DNA from: Rhodospirillales bacterium | Lineage (GTDB): Bacteria; Pseudomonadota; Alphaproteobacteria; Micavibrionales; Micavibrionaceae | Length of the DNA stretch: 64,000 bases | Reading direction: 5' to 3' | NCBI GenBank assembly: GCA_020638295.1 | Contig: JACKIU010000002.1 | Coordinates: 558,001-622,000, forward strand | Shown: one piece after another, positions 26,503 to 36,615 of the stretch | How the letters are laid out: the number at the start of each line of letters is the position of its first letter | How positions within the stretch are numbered: position 1 is the first letter of the stretch | Notes under the pieces: generated by a model | Databases searched by the model: none | Seen by the model: only the letters and a program-made list of their open reading frames with translations | Told to the model about the DNA's origin: nothing | Program-made: the position numbers and the translations under genes

Positions 26503-26513
26503 AACCAAGGAAA

Positions 26514-27965
26514 CTAGCGCTCATTCATAGCATTGTCGAGAGTCTTAATGAACGGCTTGAGCAAATATTGCATCACCGTTTTCTTACCCGTCAGGATATC
26601 GACGCTCGCCACCATCCCGACCGTAATCGGCAAGACCTCGCCTTTACGCACCAACTCGGTTTTATCCGTGCGCAACTTCACGCGGTAAAAGCTGTTGCCC
26701 TCCTGGTCTTCAATCGTATCGGCGGAAATATCGACCAGTTCACCGTCCAGCCCGCCATAAATCGAAAAATCATAAGCCGTAATTTTAATCACCGCCTTTT
26801 GCCCGGGATAGATAAACGCCCGATCGGAAGGGCGTACCTTGGCCTCAACAATCAACTGATCATCCTGCGGTACGATCTTGATAATATCCTCGCCCGGACG
26901 CACCACCCCGCCGATCGTATTGACGGTAATTTCCTGAATCGTCCCGTTCACCGGGGATTTCAATTCCGTACGCCCTTTGCGCTGCTTAAGCGCCGTCAAC
27001 CGCTCTTTAATCTCGTTCATCTCAATCAACTTGGCCGACAGCTCGGCCTGCGCCTGCGCCTTCATATTCGTTTCCAGCTCGGCAATCCTCGCCTGCGCTT
27101 CCTCGATCGAAGCCTTAATCCGCGGCACACTTGAGGTATAGCTGTTGAGCTCAGCGCTCTTCTCCTTAATCGTCCGTTCAAGCTGTAACAATTCCATCTT
27201 CGGCGCAGAACCTTTTTCAACCAGAGGACGCACCATGCCGGCTTCCTGACGTTGCAAAGCAATCACCCCGCGCGTATCCACAATCCGTGTATTAACCTCA
27301 CGCAGCTCGGATTCGCGCTGGCTCATTTGTTGCTGCAACACATTACGCTGCCCGTTTATCGATTGCTGATTGGCCCGAAACGCGTTGAGTTCTTCGGTCA
27401 CGCTCTGCGGCGCGCCCTTCATCACCTCATCGGGAAACTCAACCGTGCCTTTGCCCTCGGCCTCTGCCGACAACCGCGTAATCGACGCAAGCAGCCCCAG
27501 ATACCGCGCCTGATTAGCCCCCAAATCGGATTCCGCCTCAATCGGATCGAGCTGCATCAAGGCCTGCCCCGCGCTGACAAGTTCGCCTTCCTGAACCAGA
27601 ATTTTCTCAACAATCCCCGCATCCAGACTTTGCAACGCCTGTACATCGCTCGACGGAATAACCTTGCCGTCCCCGCGCGTCACCTCGTCGAGTGTTGCAA
27701 AATTCGCCCAAACCACAAAAATCACAAAAAACGAGCTTATAGCCATCAACAAAAGATGCTTGGAAAGCGGCATGTCATCATCGGTATCAAACACCGCCAA
27801 CGCCCGCGCATGCATCTTGCCGGCCTGCTCTTTCGCCCAGCCATCGCGCACCGCCTGCCATTCATCGGCATCATTGATGGTTTTCTTGTCATCATAGATC
27901 GGTTGAGGCCCCCCTTCAGGGATGCTCATTTTCATCTCTGGCTTTTTGTCGCTCTTTTCACTCAT
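26514..27965 (-). CDS. HlyD-family membrane fusion protein of the type I secretion system (LapC-like)
   Basis: 483 residues. A cytosolic N-terminus with charged residues precedes one membrane segment (about residues 68-92, HLLLMAISSFFVIFVVWAN). Then come a biotinyl-lipoyl strand region (LDAGIVEKILVQEGELVSAGQ), a long periplasmic coiled coil of about 200 residues (QRNVLQQQMSQRESELREVN and after), the second lipoyl half (SPVNGTIQEITV) and the beta-barrel IKITAYDFSIYGGLDGELVD. It bridges the ABC transporter to TolC. It is the last gene of the secretion locus, 47 bases from the small membrane protein gene, and abuts thrS. Confidence 0.92.
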   Translation of the reverse strand: MSEKSDKKPEMKMSIPEGGPQPIYDDKKTINDADEWQAVRDGWAKEQAGKMHARALAVFDTDDDMPLSKHLLLMAISSFFVIFVVWANFATLDEVTRGDGKVIPSSDVQALQSLDAGIVEKILVQEGELVSAGQALMQLDPIEAESDLGANQARYLGLLASITRLSAEAEGKGTVEFPDEVMKGAPQSVTEELNAFRANQQSINGQRNVLQQQMSQRESELREVNTRIVDTRGVIALQRQEAGMVRPLVEKGSAPKMELLQLERTIKEKSAELNSYTSSVPRIKASIEEAQARIAELETNMKAQAQAELSAKLIEMNEIKERLTALKQRKGRTELKSPVNGTIQEITVNTIGGVVRPGEDIIKIVPQDDQLIVEAKVRPSDRAFIYPGQKAVIKITAYDFSIYGGLDGELVDISADTIEDQEGNSFYRVKLRTDKTELVRKGEVLPITVGMVASVDILTGKKTVMQYLLKPFIKTLDNAMNER

Positions 27966-28012
27966 GCCTGCTTTCTTTCGCTAATCGTCCCAATTTTCCT
28001 TCTGTCATTACA

Positions 28013-28375
28013 TCATTCCCCGCAATACGGAATGACTTCAAAAACAAAACCGATGATAGGCACATACGCCAAAAAAGCATAGACACCATGCGCCCATAAG
28101 AAACCTGTTTTTGTTGGATTTTTTATTGCTACCGCCCAAACCCCCAATGTCACCAGTGACAAAAGAAACAAAAACCGCGGGTAAGAACAAAACGCGCCAT
28201 ATAAGTACATTATGGCTACTCCTGCCGTATACTCTACAAACAGTCTTTCTAAAACATCGGACAAAACCATACCCGGTGGTACCAGATCATGACCATGCAT
28301 CACCTCATAACAAATAACCAACAGGTATCCCACCACCAAAGAAACCAGAATATGAATCAAGAAGCTCTTGATCAT
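28013..28375 (-). CDS. Small membrane protein inside the type I secretion locus
   Basis: 120 residues from the ATG at 28375, where AAGGAAG is placed three bases upstream. A reading from 28429 is possible but lacks a ribosome site. Three or four hydrophobic segments are present: SFLIHILVSLVVGYLLVIC, then AGVAIMYLYGAF, FLFLLSLVTLGVWAVAI and FLAYVPIIGFVFEVIPYCG. I know no family for it. It separates the ABC-transporter and HlyD genes, which normally are contiguous, and may be an accessory part of the exporter or an unrelated insertion. Confidence 0.6.
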   Translation of the reverse strand: MIKSFLIHILVSLVVGYLLVICYEVMHGHDLVPPGMVLSDVLERLFVEYTAGVAIMYLYGAFCSYPRFLFLLSLVTLGVWAVAIKNPTKTGFLWAHGVYAFLAYVPIIGFVFEVIPYCGE

Positions 28376-28431
28376 AAACTTCCTTGTAAATGCAATGTTA
28401 TCAATTTTTTGAATCAAACCACTAACCACAC

Positions 28432-30750
28432 CTAGACCTGCGTATTTTCCGCCGCCGTGCCGTATTGGCGCGCCTGAAGTTTACGGATCACCTCGTCTTT
28501 CGGCCCATACGCCACCAAACGCCCGCGATCGATCAGGATCAGCTTGTCCACCAGATCCAGCATCGCGCCTTTATGCGTAATCAGCATAACCGTCTTGTTA
28601 TTACAAATCTCATCCAGCCGTTTTTTCAAACGGTTTTCCGAAGCCGGGTCCATCGAAGCAGTCGGTTCGTCCAAAACCAGAATCGGAGGATCGTAAAGCA
28701 AAGAACGCGCAATCGCGACCGCTTGGCGCTGCCCGCCGGAAAGCGCTTCCCCGCGTTCACCGACTTGCGTATCCAGCCCCGCCTCTGAATCGCGCAAAAA
28801 TTCCATCACGCCCGACAACTCCGCCGCGCGCAACACCGCTGCATCCGGCGCCGTTTCATGCCCCATAGTGATATTCTGACGCACCGAGCCGAAAAACAGC
28901 TGCGGACTTTGCTGAACACTGCCAATATTCCGGCGCAAATCCCCCGGATCAATCTGTCGTACATCCGTCCCGTCAATCTGCACCGACCCGCTCGCAGGCG
29001 CATACAAATTGATTAGCAAACGCTCCAGCGTTGTCTTGCCGGAACCCACCGCCCCGATAATCCCGATCTTGTCGCCCGGCTCGATCGTAAAGCTGATATG
29101 GTTGAGCGCCGGCGTACTTTGCCCCGGATAATGAAACACAACGTCGCGAAACTCAATGCGACCCTCAATATGCGGCAAAGTCACGAAATGCTTGCCCTTA
29201 GGCCGCTCGACCGGTTTTTTCATCAAATCATCCAGCTGATTGAGCGCCTCTCGGGACTGACTAAAGCGCGTCATCAATCCAGCCACCTGCGCGAGCGGCC
29301 CCATCGCGCGGCCGGACAAAATCACACAGGCAATCAAGCCCCCCATCGACAACAAACCATCGGCAATCAGATACACCCCGACAATCACAATCACAGCACT
29401 GACCACCTGCTGCATAAACATCGCCCAGTTCTGGGCAAAAGCGGCAATCCGGCGCGACTTCACCGATGTCCGCGACGCCTTGTCGGTTAACTCCTCCCAA
29501 CTGCGTTGCGTATGGCCTTCGGCGGCCTGCACCTTGATCGTCTCCAACCCGATAATCGTCTCAAACAACAGCGCATTTTTCAGCGCGCTTTCATGCAACG
29601 ACGCCTTAATCACCTTTTGCAAAGGCTTTTGCAAAAAAATCCCCATCCCGACAATCAACGGCACGGCAGCCAGCGGCACAAACGCAAGCGGCCCGCCGAT
29701 CGCCGCAATAATCGCGATAAATAAGAACACGAACGGCAAATCGATCAGCGCAACCATCGTCGCCGAGGTAAAGAAATCGCGCAGCGTCTCAAACTCTTTC
29801 ATATTCGCCGCCAATACCCCGGCACTGGCAGGGCGCACTTCCATGCTCATCCCCATCATCTGCTCAAACAACGCCGCCGAAATCACCACATCGGCCCTCC
29901 GCCCGGCATGATCGAGGAAATGCGCCCGCAGATTGCGCAACATAAAATCAAAGACATAAACGATCAAAATCCCCGCCGCCATCGCCCACAGCGTATAAAG
30001 CGCCTGCTGCCCGTTCGGCACCACGCGGTCATAGACATTCATAACAAACAGCGACCCGGCAATCCCGAACAGATTAATCATCGTCGCGGCAACTGCTACT
30101 TCCTTATACAGCGTCTTGTTCTTCCAAAACGCCGACCAGAACCAGTCCCGACCGCTCTCAATCTCGGCTGGTCCGGCCCGGTCATCGACACGCGCCACGG
30201 GGCGTACAAAAAACGCATAACCGCCGTAAAGATTTTTCAACGCCTCAAGCGTCAGACGCTGCTTCTCATCCGGTGTTTCGGGAAATTGAACAATAAATGC
30301 CGTTTTAGGATGAATAACCAGATCCTGATTGCCCTGCTTTTTCGGTGCATGTTTTTCAGGATACTTAATGTCCCATAAAATGCATGCCTGGCCTTCTTCC
30401 AACGCCAGAATGCACGGCAGGTTCGGCGCAATCGCCAAAGAATCCAGCGAACGATCCGCAAGATGTGCCTGCATCCCGGCGCGCTCAGCCGCGCGGATAA
30501 ATAGCGATGGCGTAATACCTTTATTGGGAATCGGTAAGCCCGCCACCAAAGCGTCATTGCTGGTCCGTCGCCCGTAATGCCCGGCCATTATCCGCAAACA
30601 ATCAACCAGCGGCATCCGGATCGCCATCCGGTCAGCCTGCAACGGCCACGGATCACCCTCTTTTGATGACGTTTGGTTTTGCCCTTCTTCTGGTGGGTTT
30701 TCCGATTCCTGCACGGCCTTCGATTCCTTCGAACTCTTATCCTTCACCAT
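28432..30750 (-). CDS. Type I secretion ABC transporter with inactive C39-like domain (LapB-like)
   Basis: 772 residues. Residues 1-50 are hydrophilic. A C39-peptidase-like domain (about 40-180) lacks the catalytic set, so it should act as a substrate-docking domain. Transmembrane region with six helices, about residues 215-480 (MINLFGIAGSLFVMNVYDRV and VALIDLPFVFLFIAIIAAIG). The ATPase has Walker A IIGAVGSGKTTLERLL (about 563-578), signature EALSGGQRQAVAIARS and Walker B ILVLDEPTASMD, then the switch His in MLITHKGAM. It exports the adhesin encoded upstream. The ATG follows immediately on the T tract of a hairpin, without a visible ribosome site. Confidence 0.93.
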   Translation of the reverse strand: MVKDKSSKESKAVQESENPPEEGQNQTSSKEGDPWPLQADRMAIRMPLVDCLRIMAGHYGRRTSNDALVAGLPIPNKGITPSLFIRAAERAGMQAHLADRSLDSLAIAPNLPCILALEEGQACILWDIKYPEKHAPKKQGNQDLVIHPKTAFIVQFPETPDEKQRLTLEALKNLYGGYAFFVRPVARVDDRAGPAEIESGRDWFWSAFWKNKTLYKEVAVAATMINLFGIAGSLFVMNVYDRVVPNGQQALYTLWAMAAGILIVYVFDFMLRNLRAHFLDHAGRRADVVISAALFEQMMGMSMEVRPASAGVLAANMKEFETLRDFFTSATMVALIDLPFVFLFIAIIAAIGGPLAFVPLAAVPLIVGMGIFLQKPLQKVIKASLHESALKNALLFETIIGLETIKVQAAEGHTQRSWEELTDKASRTSVKSRRIAAFAQNWAMFMQQVVSAVIVIVGVYLIADGLLSMGGLIACVILSGRAMGPLAQVAGLMTRFSQSREALNQLDDLMKKPVERPKGKHFVTLPHIEGRIEFRDVVFHYPGQSTPALNHISFTIEPGDKIGIIGAVGSGKTTLERLLINLYAPASGSVQIDGTDVRQIDPGDLRRNIGSVQQSPQLFFGSVRQNITMGHETAPDAAVLRAAELSGVMEFLRDSEAGLDTQVGERGEALSGGQRQAVAIARSLLYDPPILVLDEPTASMDPASENRLKKRLDEICNNKTVMLITHKGAMLDLVDKLILIDRGRLVAYGPKDEVIRKLQARQYGTAAENTQV

Positions 30751-30791
30751 AAAAAAAGGCCTCTTCGCTTAAGGGAAAAGAGGCCTTTTAA
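30751..30791 (-). terminator. Hairpin between tolC-like and ABC-transporter genes
   Basis: On the minus strand AAAAGGCCTCTT pairs with AAGAGGCCTTTT, with a 12-base loop, and is followed by a run of T that ends at the ATG of the ABC-transporter gene. It looks like an intrinsic terminator placed inside the operon, and could limit read-through or sequester the ribosome site of that gene. Confidence 0.75.
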
Positions 30792-30824
30792 AAACTTGTC
30801 GGCTGAATGATGCCGCCGTACCTT

Positions 30825-32240
30825 TTAACGGGCCTCCATTTTTTCGGACGTGCTCCAGCCATCTTCAGCAGCCACAACACTTTCCCTAGGATACGCGACA
30901 CCAAGGGTCGGAAGCAAGCTGCCTTTTAGCGCCAACAGACGGAAAACAGCGAACATTTCCAGAAATTCAGCATTAATGGTGTTTGAACGGGAAACAAACA
31001 ACTCGTTTTGCGCATCCAGCACATCCAAAAGCGTCCGGCGATCGAGGTTAAACTGATCTTTATAGGATTTTACAACCTCAACGTTCGCATCGGCCTGCGC
31101 GGCGAATTCGCGCGCGCGCTCACCGGCTGAAACCATCGATGCCCAGGTCTGACGGACGTCATTCTCAACCTGACGCGCAGCCTCGGCGCGGTTTTCTTTC
31201 GCCTGCTGTTGACGGTGCAAGAACTCGCGTGAACGCGCCATATCCGCGCCGCCACGATACAGATTCCAGTTCAAAACCAGCAACGCAGACGCGCTGGTAT
31301 CACGCCCATCAACACCGTTTACATCATTACCGGTACGCCCGTTCAATTGCAGGTCAAGCTGCGGATAGAAGGTCGAACGAGTCTGAATTGCTTCGGCATA
31401 GGCCACTTCAACATCAGCGGCAAAAATGTCCAAAGTCGGGCTGTAGGCCAGAACTTTCTCAACTTCCTCTTCAACGCCCGCCGCCAGAGAATCATAAGGA
31501 ATAACCGGCATGTTCAACTGCCCCGGCGCATCCCCGACATCGGAACGATACTGGGCCTCGGCACTGCGCAAAGCCTGACGTGTGGAAGATTCGGTCGCCT
31601 TGGCCGCTGCCAGACGGGCCTTCGCCTGCTCAAGGTCGGCCTGTGTTGAACGCCCGGCATCGACGCCGTCCTGAATTTGATCGAGAATAGAAATGTGATC
31701 GGCCACGTTTTGACGTGAAATTACCAGCAACTGACGCTGACGCATCACTTCCAGATAGGCCTCAACAATCGACAAGCCAACCAGCTCAGCCGTTTCACGC
31801 ACACGGTGCGCCGAAGAACTGACGCGCGCTTTTTGACGCTCGACTTCATATTTCGAATCCCAGCCGTCAAACAGCATCTGTGTTAGGGTCAGGGAAACTT
31901 CCTTGCGCCAGAGATTTTCCTCATCATCATTATCAAGACCGCCACGGGTCGCCGGATCGTCACTATGCTCAAAACCGGTATCGGCGCGCATATCAACCGA
32001 CGGCAGGAACAAGGCCCGGCCCTGCTCGAGCTCTTCGTCCGTCGCCCGGCGGCTGGCCGCAACCACCCCATATTCAGGATTGGTCGAAACGCCCGTTGCC
32101 ACAGCCTGCTGCAGGGAAATACTTAACGATTCGTGCAAAGGCTCATCCTGAGACAGCGCCGAACCGCTGTTCAAACCTAAAAGAGCCACAGCTGAAACGC
32201 TCAGGCACAACTTACGAATTGAATGCTTTTTGAAAATCAC
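30825..32240 (-). CDS. TolC-family outer membrane channel protein
   Basis: 471 residues. The signal peptide is MIFKKHSIRKLCLSVSAVALLGLNSGSALS. Two homologous TolC halves follow: SLQQAVATGVSTNPEYGV with the conserved N-P-E, and the second LAYSPTLDIFAADVEVAYAEA. Long helical stretches such as QQQAKENRAEAARQVENDVRQTW and DQFNLDRRTLLDVLDAQNELF (the D-L-L-D-x-QN motif of the family) are present. It forms the outer-membrane tunnel for type I export and lies between the adhesin and the ABC transporter, so its substrate is clear from context. Confidence 0.92.
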   Translation of the reverse strand: MIFKKHSIRKLCLSVSAVALLGLNSGSALSQDEPLHESLSISLQQAVATGVSTNPEYGVVAASRRATDEELEQGRALFLPSVDMRADTGFEHSDDPATRGGLDNDDEENLWRKEVSLTLTQMLFDGWDSKYEVERQKARVSSSAHRVRETAELVGLSIVEAYLEVMRQRQLLVISRQNVADHISILDQIQDGVDAGRSTQADLEQAKARLAAAKATESSTRQALRSAEAQYRSDVGDAPGQLNMPVIPYDSLAAGVEEEVEKVLAYSPTLDIFAADVEVAYAEAIQTRSTFYPQLDLQLNGRTGNDVNGVDGRDTSASALLVLNWNLYRGGADMARSREFLHRQQQAKENRAEAARQVENDVRQTWASMVSAGERAREFAAQADANVEVVKSYKDQFNLDRRTLLDVLDAQNELFVSRSNTINAEFLEMFAVFRLLALKGSLLPTLGVAYPRESVVAAEDGWSTSEKMEAR

Positions 32241-32425
32241 GGGCTTTTCCTCTCACTCATAAAAATTCTTAAAATTCCCTAGGCCGTTAGCGCACTTATC
32301 CACAGCCTGAATTTCTCTCAGTTATGCCTCTTTTCCGCTCAAGATGCAAGCGCTTTGCATAATTTTTATTGCCGCGTAACCGCTTATGGAATCTGTGATT
32401 TTCCTTCCATACCAAAACCCCTAAT

Positions 32426-32461
32426 AAAAAACCCGGCTTTCGCACAGAAAACCGGGTTTTT
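32426..32461 (-). terminator. Terminator after the adhesin gene
   Basis: AAAACCCGG / CCGGGTTTT (nine perfect pairs, 15-base loop) lies about 50 bases after the adhesin stop on the minus strand, with a TTTTTATTA tract on the minus side. The following 185 bases up to the tolC-like start, which include a DnaA-box match (TTATCCACA, 32296-32304), must therefore contain a separate promoter for the exporter genes. Confidence 0.8.
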
Positions 32462-34330
32462 GGATAGAACCAAAGGCTTTTAAGGGCCTGTGCTTCTGTT
32501 AAGAACCTTGATTAAACGGTTGCCTCACCATCATTGGTAGCCAATGTCAGATCCAGACCAGTCACCGCTTCCAGGATCGCAATCTGTGTCGCATTGGCGA
32601 TATTGCCCGAACCGTTGGCATCCACGGAAATCACCGTATCGCCGCCAACTTCGGTCGCAAAGACGAAATCATTGATACTGTCTTGCAAGGCATCATACCC
32701 ATTGAGCAACGCCGAAACATCCAGCACGTCGCCCTGAGCCACACTAAAGTCCTTGATCGTATCAACACCGTCAGCAATTGCTTCAAAGATGAAATCATCC
32801 TGACCGGAACCGCCATACAGCGTGTCATCACCCTCGCCGCCGGTGATGCGGTCATCACCTTCCTGACCGAAGATGACATCATCGCCAGCCCCACCCTGAA
32901 TGGTGTCATCACCACCCTGACGGCCCTGACCTTCGCTGTTCACAGACTCGGCGGCCAGACTTTCGGCATTTGCACGGATATAGGCAATCGTATCTGCGCG
33001 GCTCCAACCGGCATCGACACCTTCACCGTTCTCAAGACGTTCAAAGACCTCAAAACCTGCGCCATCGTTGGTAGACAGGCCTTGCACATCGGCCAGATCA
33101 TCTGTATTCAGTGCATCCCCGAAGATCAGATCGTCACGGCCGCCGCCTTGAATATCATCATCACCAACGCTACCCAGAAGGTTAAGCGGATTGTTACCAT
33201 CCAATACAGCCTGCAGGTCGTTTGCATCATCGATATAGGTCGCCGTAGCATCGGAATCGATCAGATTGAGATTCTGGTTGTCCGGCACATTAATGCCAAC
33301 CGCCACAACATCATCGCTCATCGCTTTCAATGCGCCGACCTCATCACTGTCATCACCAAACGTGCCATCACTGGTCGTCACGCTTGTACCGGTAATCTCA
33401 GCACGGATAATCGCATCTTCTTCATTTGCATCACCTGGCGGATTCAAAACCGTACCCTGATCATTGACATAGCGGTTTGGTTCGCCGTCAGAGATGAAAT
33501 AGGTCGTGGTAATCGCATCACCACCAAGCGGCTCACCGCTGGCCAGCCAGGCATTCGCCGCCTGCAACGGCGACTCGTAGTTGGTCAGGCCGTTGCCGGT
33601 TTGTGCATCAAGCCATGCCGTAACATCTGCCAGTGCCGTCGGGCTGGAGAAATCAACCGTAAAGGTAGATTTCACATCGGTCGAGAAGGAAATCAAATGC
33701 ACCTTAATCTGGCCGTTCTGATAGGCATTAAATTGGTTCATCTGATTTTTCACCGCCGCCAGCAGAATTTCCACGCGGCTGGTGACACCATCATTCGCAT
33801 CATTCAGGCCCATCGAACCGGATGTATCGAGGATATAGACAAAGTTATAATCCTGACCCTGATTGACGATCTGAGCACCGCCATAATCACCAACCAGTAT
33901 ATCCGCGCCGGCGCCGCCGAGAATGGCTTCGCTGCCGCCGCCGATAACCCAGGGGATCGTCTGACCGTCAACATCATCGACATTATCACCAACGATCAGC
34001 AATTCCGGAACATCCGCAACCGTAATCGTCAAAGTCGCACTGTCAGGATCACCGTCATAATCGGCCATCGTGTAACCAAACACGTCTTGGACTTCACTGG
34101 TGTTGGTATTGTTTGAAACATAGGTATAAGACCCATCGGCATTGATACTCAATGTCCCGTACTGACCGTTGACAATCGTCGCTACACCTTGAACAACCGG
34201 ATAATCGCTGCCGCCGAAGCTCACAGCGATCACGCTGGCCGGAACATCCTCGCCCGGATCGTCATTAGCCAGAACATTTCCGTTGATCGTAGTTTGCCCC
34301 TGATCTACCAGACCGCTATCGACCACAGCC

Positions 34331-35100
34331 GCCGGACCGTCATCATAAACGTTCACCGTGATAAAGCCGGTATCGGTATCGCCGTCCGCATCTTCCGCCG
34401 TCACGCCGAAGGTCAGTTTGATCACATCATTCGGATTGGTCTCATCGGCATGATCCAGTGTGCCGATCAGCGTGAACGTGTAGGCTCCCGTTGTTTCATT
34501 CAGCACCAGCGTAAAGACCGTATCCGCGCCGGCCTTTCCGACATAGCTGTTGCCAACCACGCTGATCGCTACAGGAATGCCGCCGGAGGTTAACTGGTTA
34601 TTCTCAGCGCCCGTAAAACCGAACGTTCCCGCACCGGTCACCACATAAGTTCCCGGGCCGTCACTGCCGAAGTTACCGTCAACAACATTCGAAGCCGAAT
34701 CTGTCGGATTGAGATCCGTCTCATCAACGCTGACTTCCGTCGGACCAACCTCGGGACGTGTATCCACATCATCGATAGAAATCGACAAATTCGCCGTATC
34801 GCTATCGCCGTCAAAGTCGGTGAGCGTGTAGGTGAAGCTTTCCTGAACCGCGTTTGGATTCGTGCCATTAGACACATAGGTATAAGAGCCGTTCGCATTG
34901 ATCGTGAGCACACCATACTGGCCAGCTGACAACTGTAGGAATGCCGTTCACAACGGCATGGTCAACGCCGTTAAAGCGAACATTCGTGACTGTGGCGACA
35001 ACATCTTCTCCGCCGTCGTCATTGGCCAGAACATTGCCGCTTACGCTCGTCGTATTTTGTGCGACCGTGCCTGTATCATCGACAGCCGCCGGACCGTCAT
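34331..35100. repeat. Long near-identical direct repeat in the adhesin gene, copy 1
   Basis: About 770 bases nearly identical to 35847-36615 (offset 1516, then 1515). Differences I saw are single substitutions and one extra base at 34928 in this copy. The unit spans one T1SS-143 repeat plus one VCBS repeat. Such identity permits recombination between copies and can also confuse read assembly. Confidence 0.85.
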
Positions 35101-35846
35101 CCTTAACCCGCACCACAATAGCGCCTGTATCAGTATCACCGTCGACATCTGTTGCCGTCACGCCGAATGTCAGCTCAATCACATCATCAGGATTGGTTGT
35201 ATCGGCATGATCCAGAACACCGGAAAGAATAAATTCATACTCACCGGTTGTGTTGTTCAGACTCAAACGGAAAATTTCAACCCCGCTCGCACGCCCGACA
35301 TAATCATTGCCCTCAACGGTGACATTCACTGGAACACCATTTGATGTCAGTTGATTGTTGGTTGCACCGCTAAAGCTAAACGTTCCCGCACCGGTAACGC
35401 TGAATGTCCCCGGCGTATCCAGACCGAAATTCGCGCTCAGCACATCATTATCCGTATCGGTCGGGTTCAGATCGGTTTCATCAACGACCAACGGCGCCGG
35501 ATCGGCAATAATCGGCTTGCTGTCAACATCCTGCACCGTAATCGTCAGGTTCGCCATATCTCTGTCGCCGTCATAATCCGTCAGCGTATAGGTGAAGATA
35601 TCATTCACCGCCACCTGATTCGCACCGTTCGACACATATGTGTAAGACCCGTCAGAACCGATCGTCAGCACACCGTGCTGGCCGTTGACAACCGTCGCCA
35701 CGCCCTGGACAACCGCATGGTCAACGCCGTTAAAGCGAACATTCGTGACTGTGGCGACAACATCTTCTCCACCGTCGTCATTAGCCAGAACATTCCCGCT
35801 CACGCTCGTCGTATTTTGCGCGACCGTGCCTGTATCATCAACAGCC

Positions 35847-36615
35847 GCCGGACCGTCATCATAAACGTTCACCGTGATAAAGCCGGTATCGGTATCGCCG
35901 TCCGCATCTTCCGCCGTCACGCCGAAGGTCAGTTTGATCACATCATTCGGATTGGTCTCATCGGCATGATCCAGTGTGCCGATCAGCGTGAACGTGTAGG
36001 CTCCCGTTGTTTCATTCAACACCAGCGTAAAGATCGTATCCGCGCCGGCCTTTCCGACATAGCTGTTGCCAACCACGCTGATCGCTACAGGAATGCCGCC
36101 GGAGGTTAACTGGTTATTCTCAGCGCCCGTAAAACCGAACGTTCCCGCACCGGTCACCACATAAGTTCCCGGGCCGTCACTGCCGAAGTTACCGTCAACA
36201 ACATTCGAAGCCGAATCTGTCGGATTGAGATCCGTCTCATCAACGCTGACTTCCGTCGGACCAACCTCGGGACGTGTATCCACATCATCGATAGAAATCG
36301 ACAAATTCGCCGTATCGCTATCGCCGTCAAAGTCGGTGAGCGTGTAGGTGAAGCTTTCCTGAACCGCGTTTGGATTCGTGCCATTAGACACATAGGTATA
36401 AGAGCCGTTCGCATTGATCGTGAGCACACCATACTGGCCAGCTACAACTGTAGGAATGCCGTTCACAACGGCATGGTCAACGCCGTTAAAGCGAACATTC
36501 GTGACTGTGGCGACAACATCTTCTCCGCCGTCGTCATTGGCCAGAACATTGCCGCTTACGCTCGTCGTATTTTGTGCGACCGTGCCTGTATCATCGACAG
36601 CCTCCGGACCGTCAT
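35847..36615. repeat. Long near-identical direct repeat in the adhesin gene, copy 2
   Basis: Partner of 34331-35100. Here the segment GCCAGCTACAACTG (36437-36450) shows the in-frame version of the site that has one extra G in copy 1. The protein frame is open through this copy, which supports it as the reference version. Confidence 0.85.

Noticed and set aside
32683..34116. Long plus-strand open frames opposite the adhesin (also 38120-39040)
   Set aside because: They mirror the repeat domains of the real minus-strand gene, lack ribosome sites and give His- and Ile-rich proteins without known motifs. They are shadows of biased codon use.
34331..36615. CRISPR-like repetition
   Set aside because: The repeats are hundreds of bases long, in frame and protein-coding, without spacers of uniform size.
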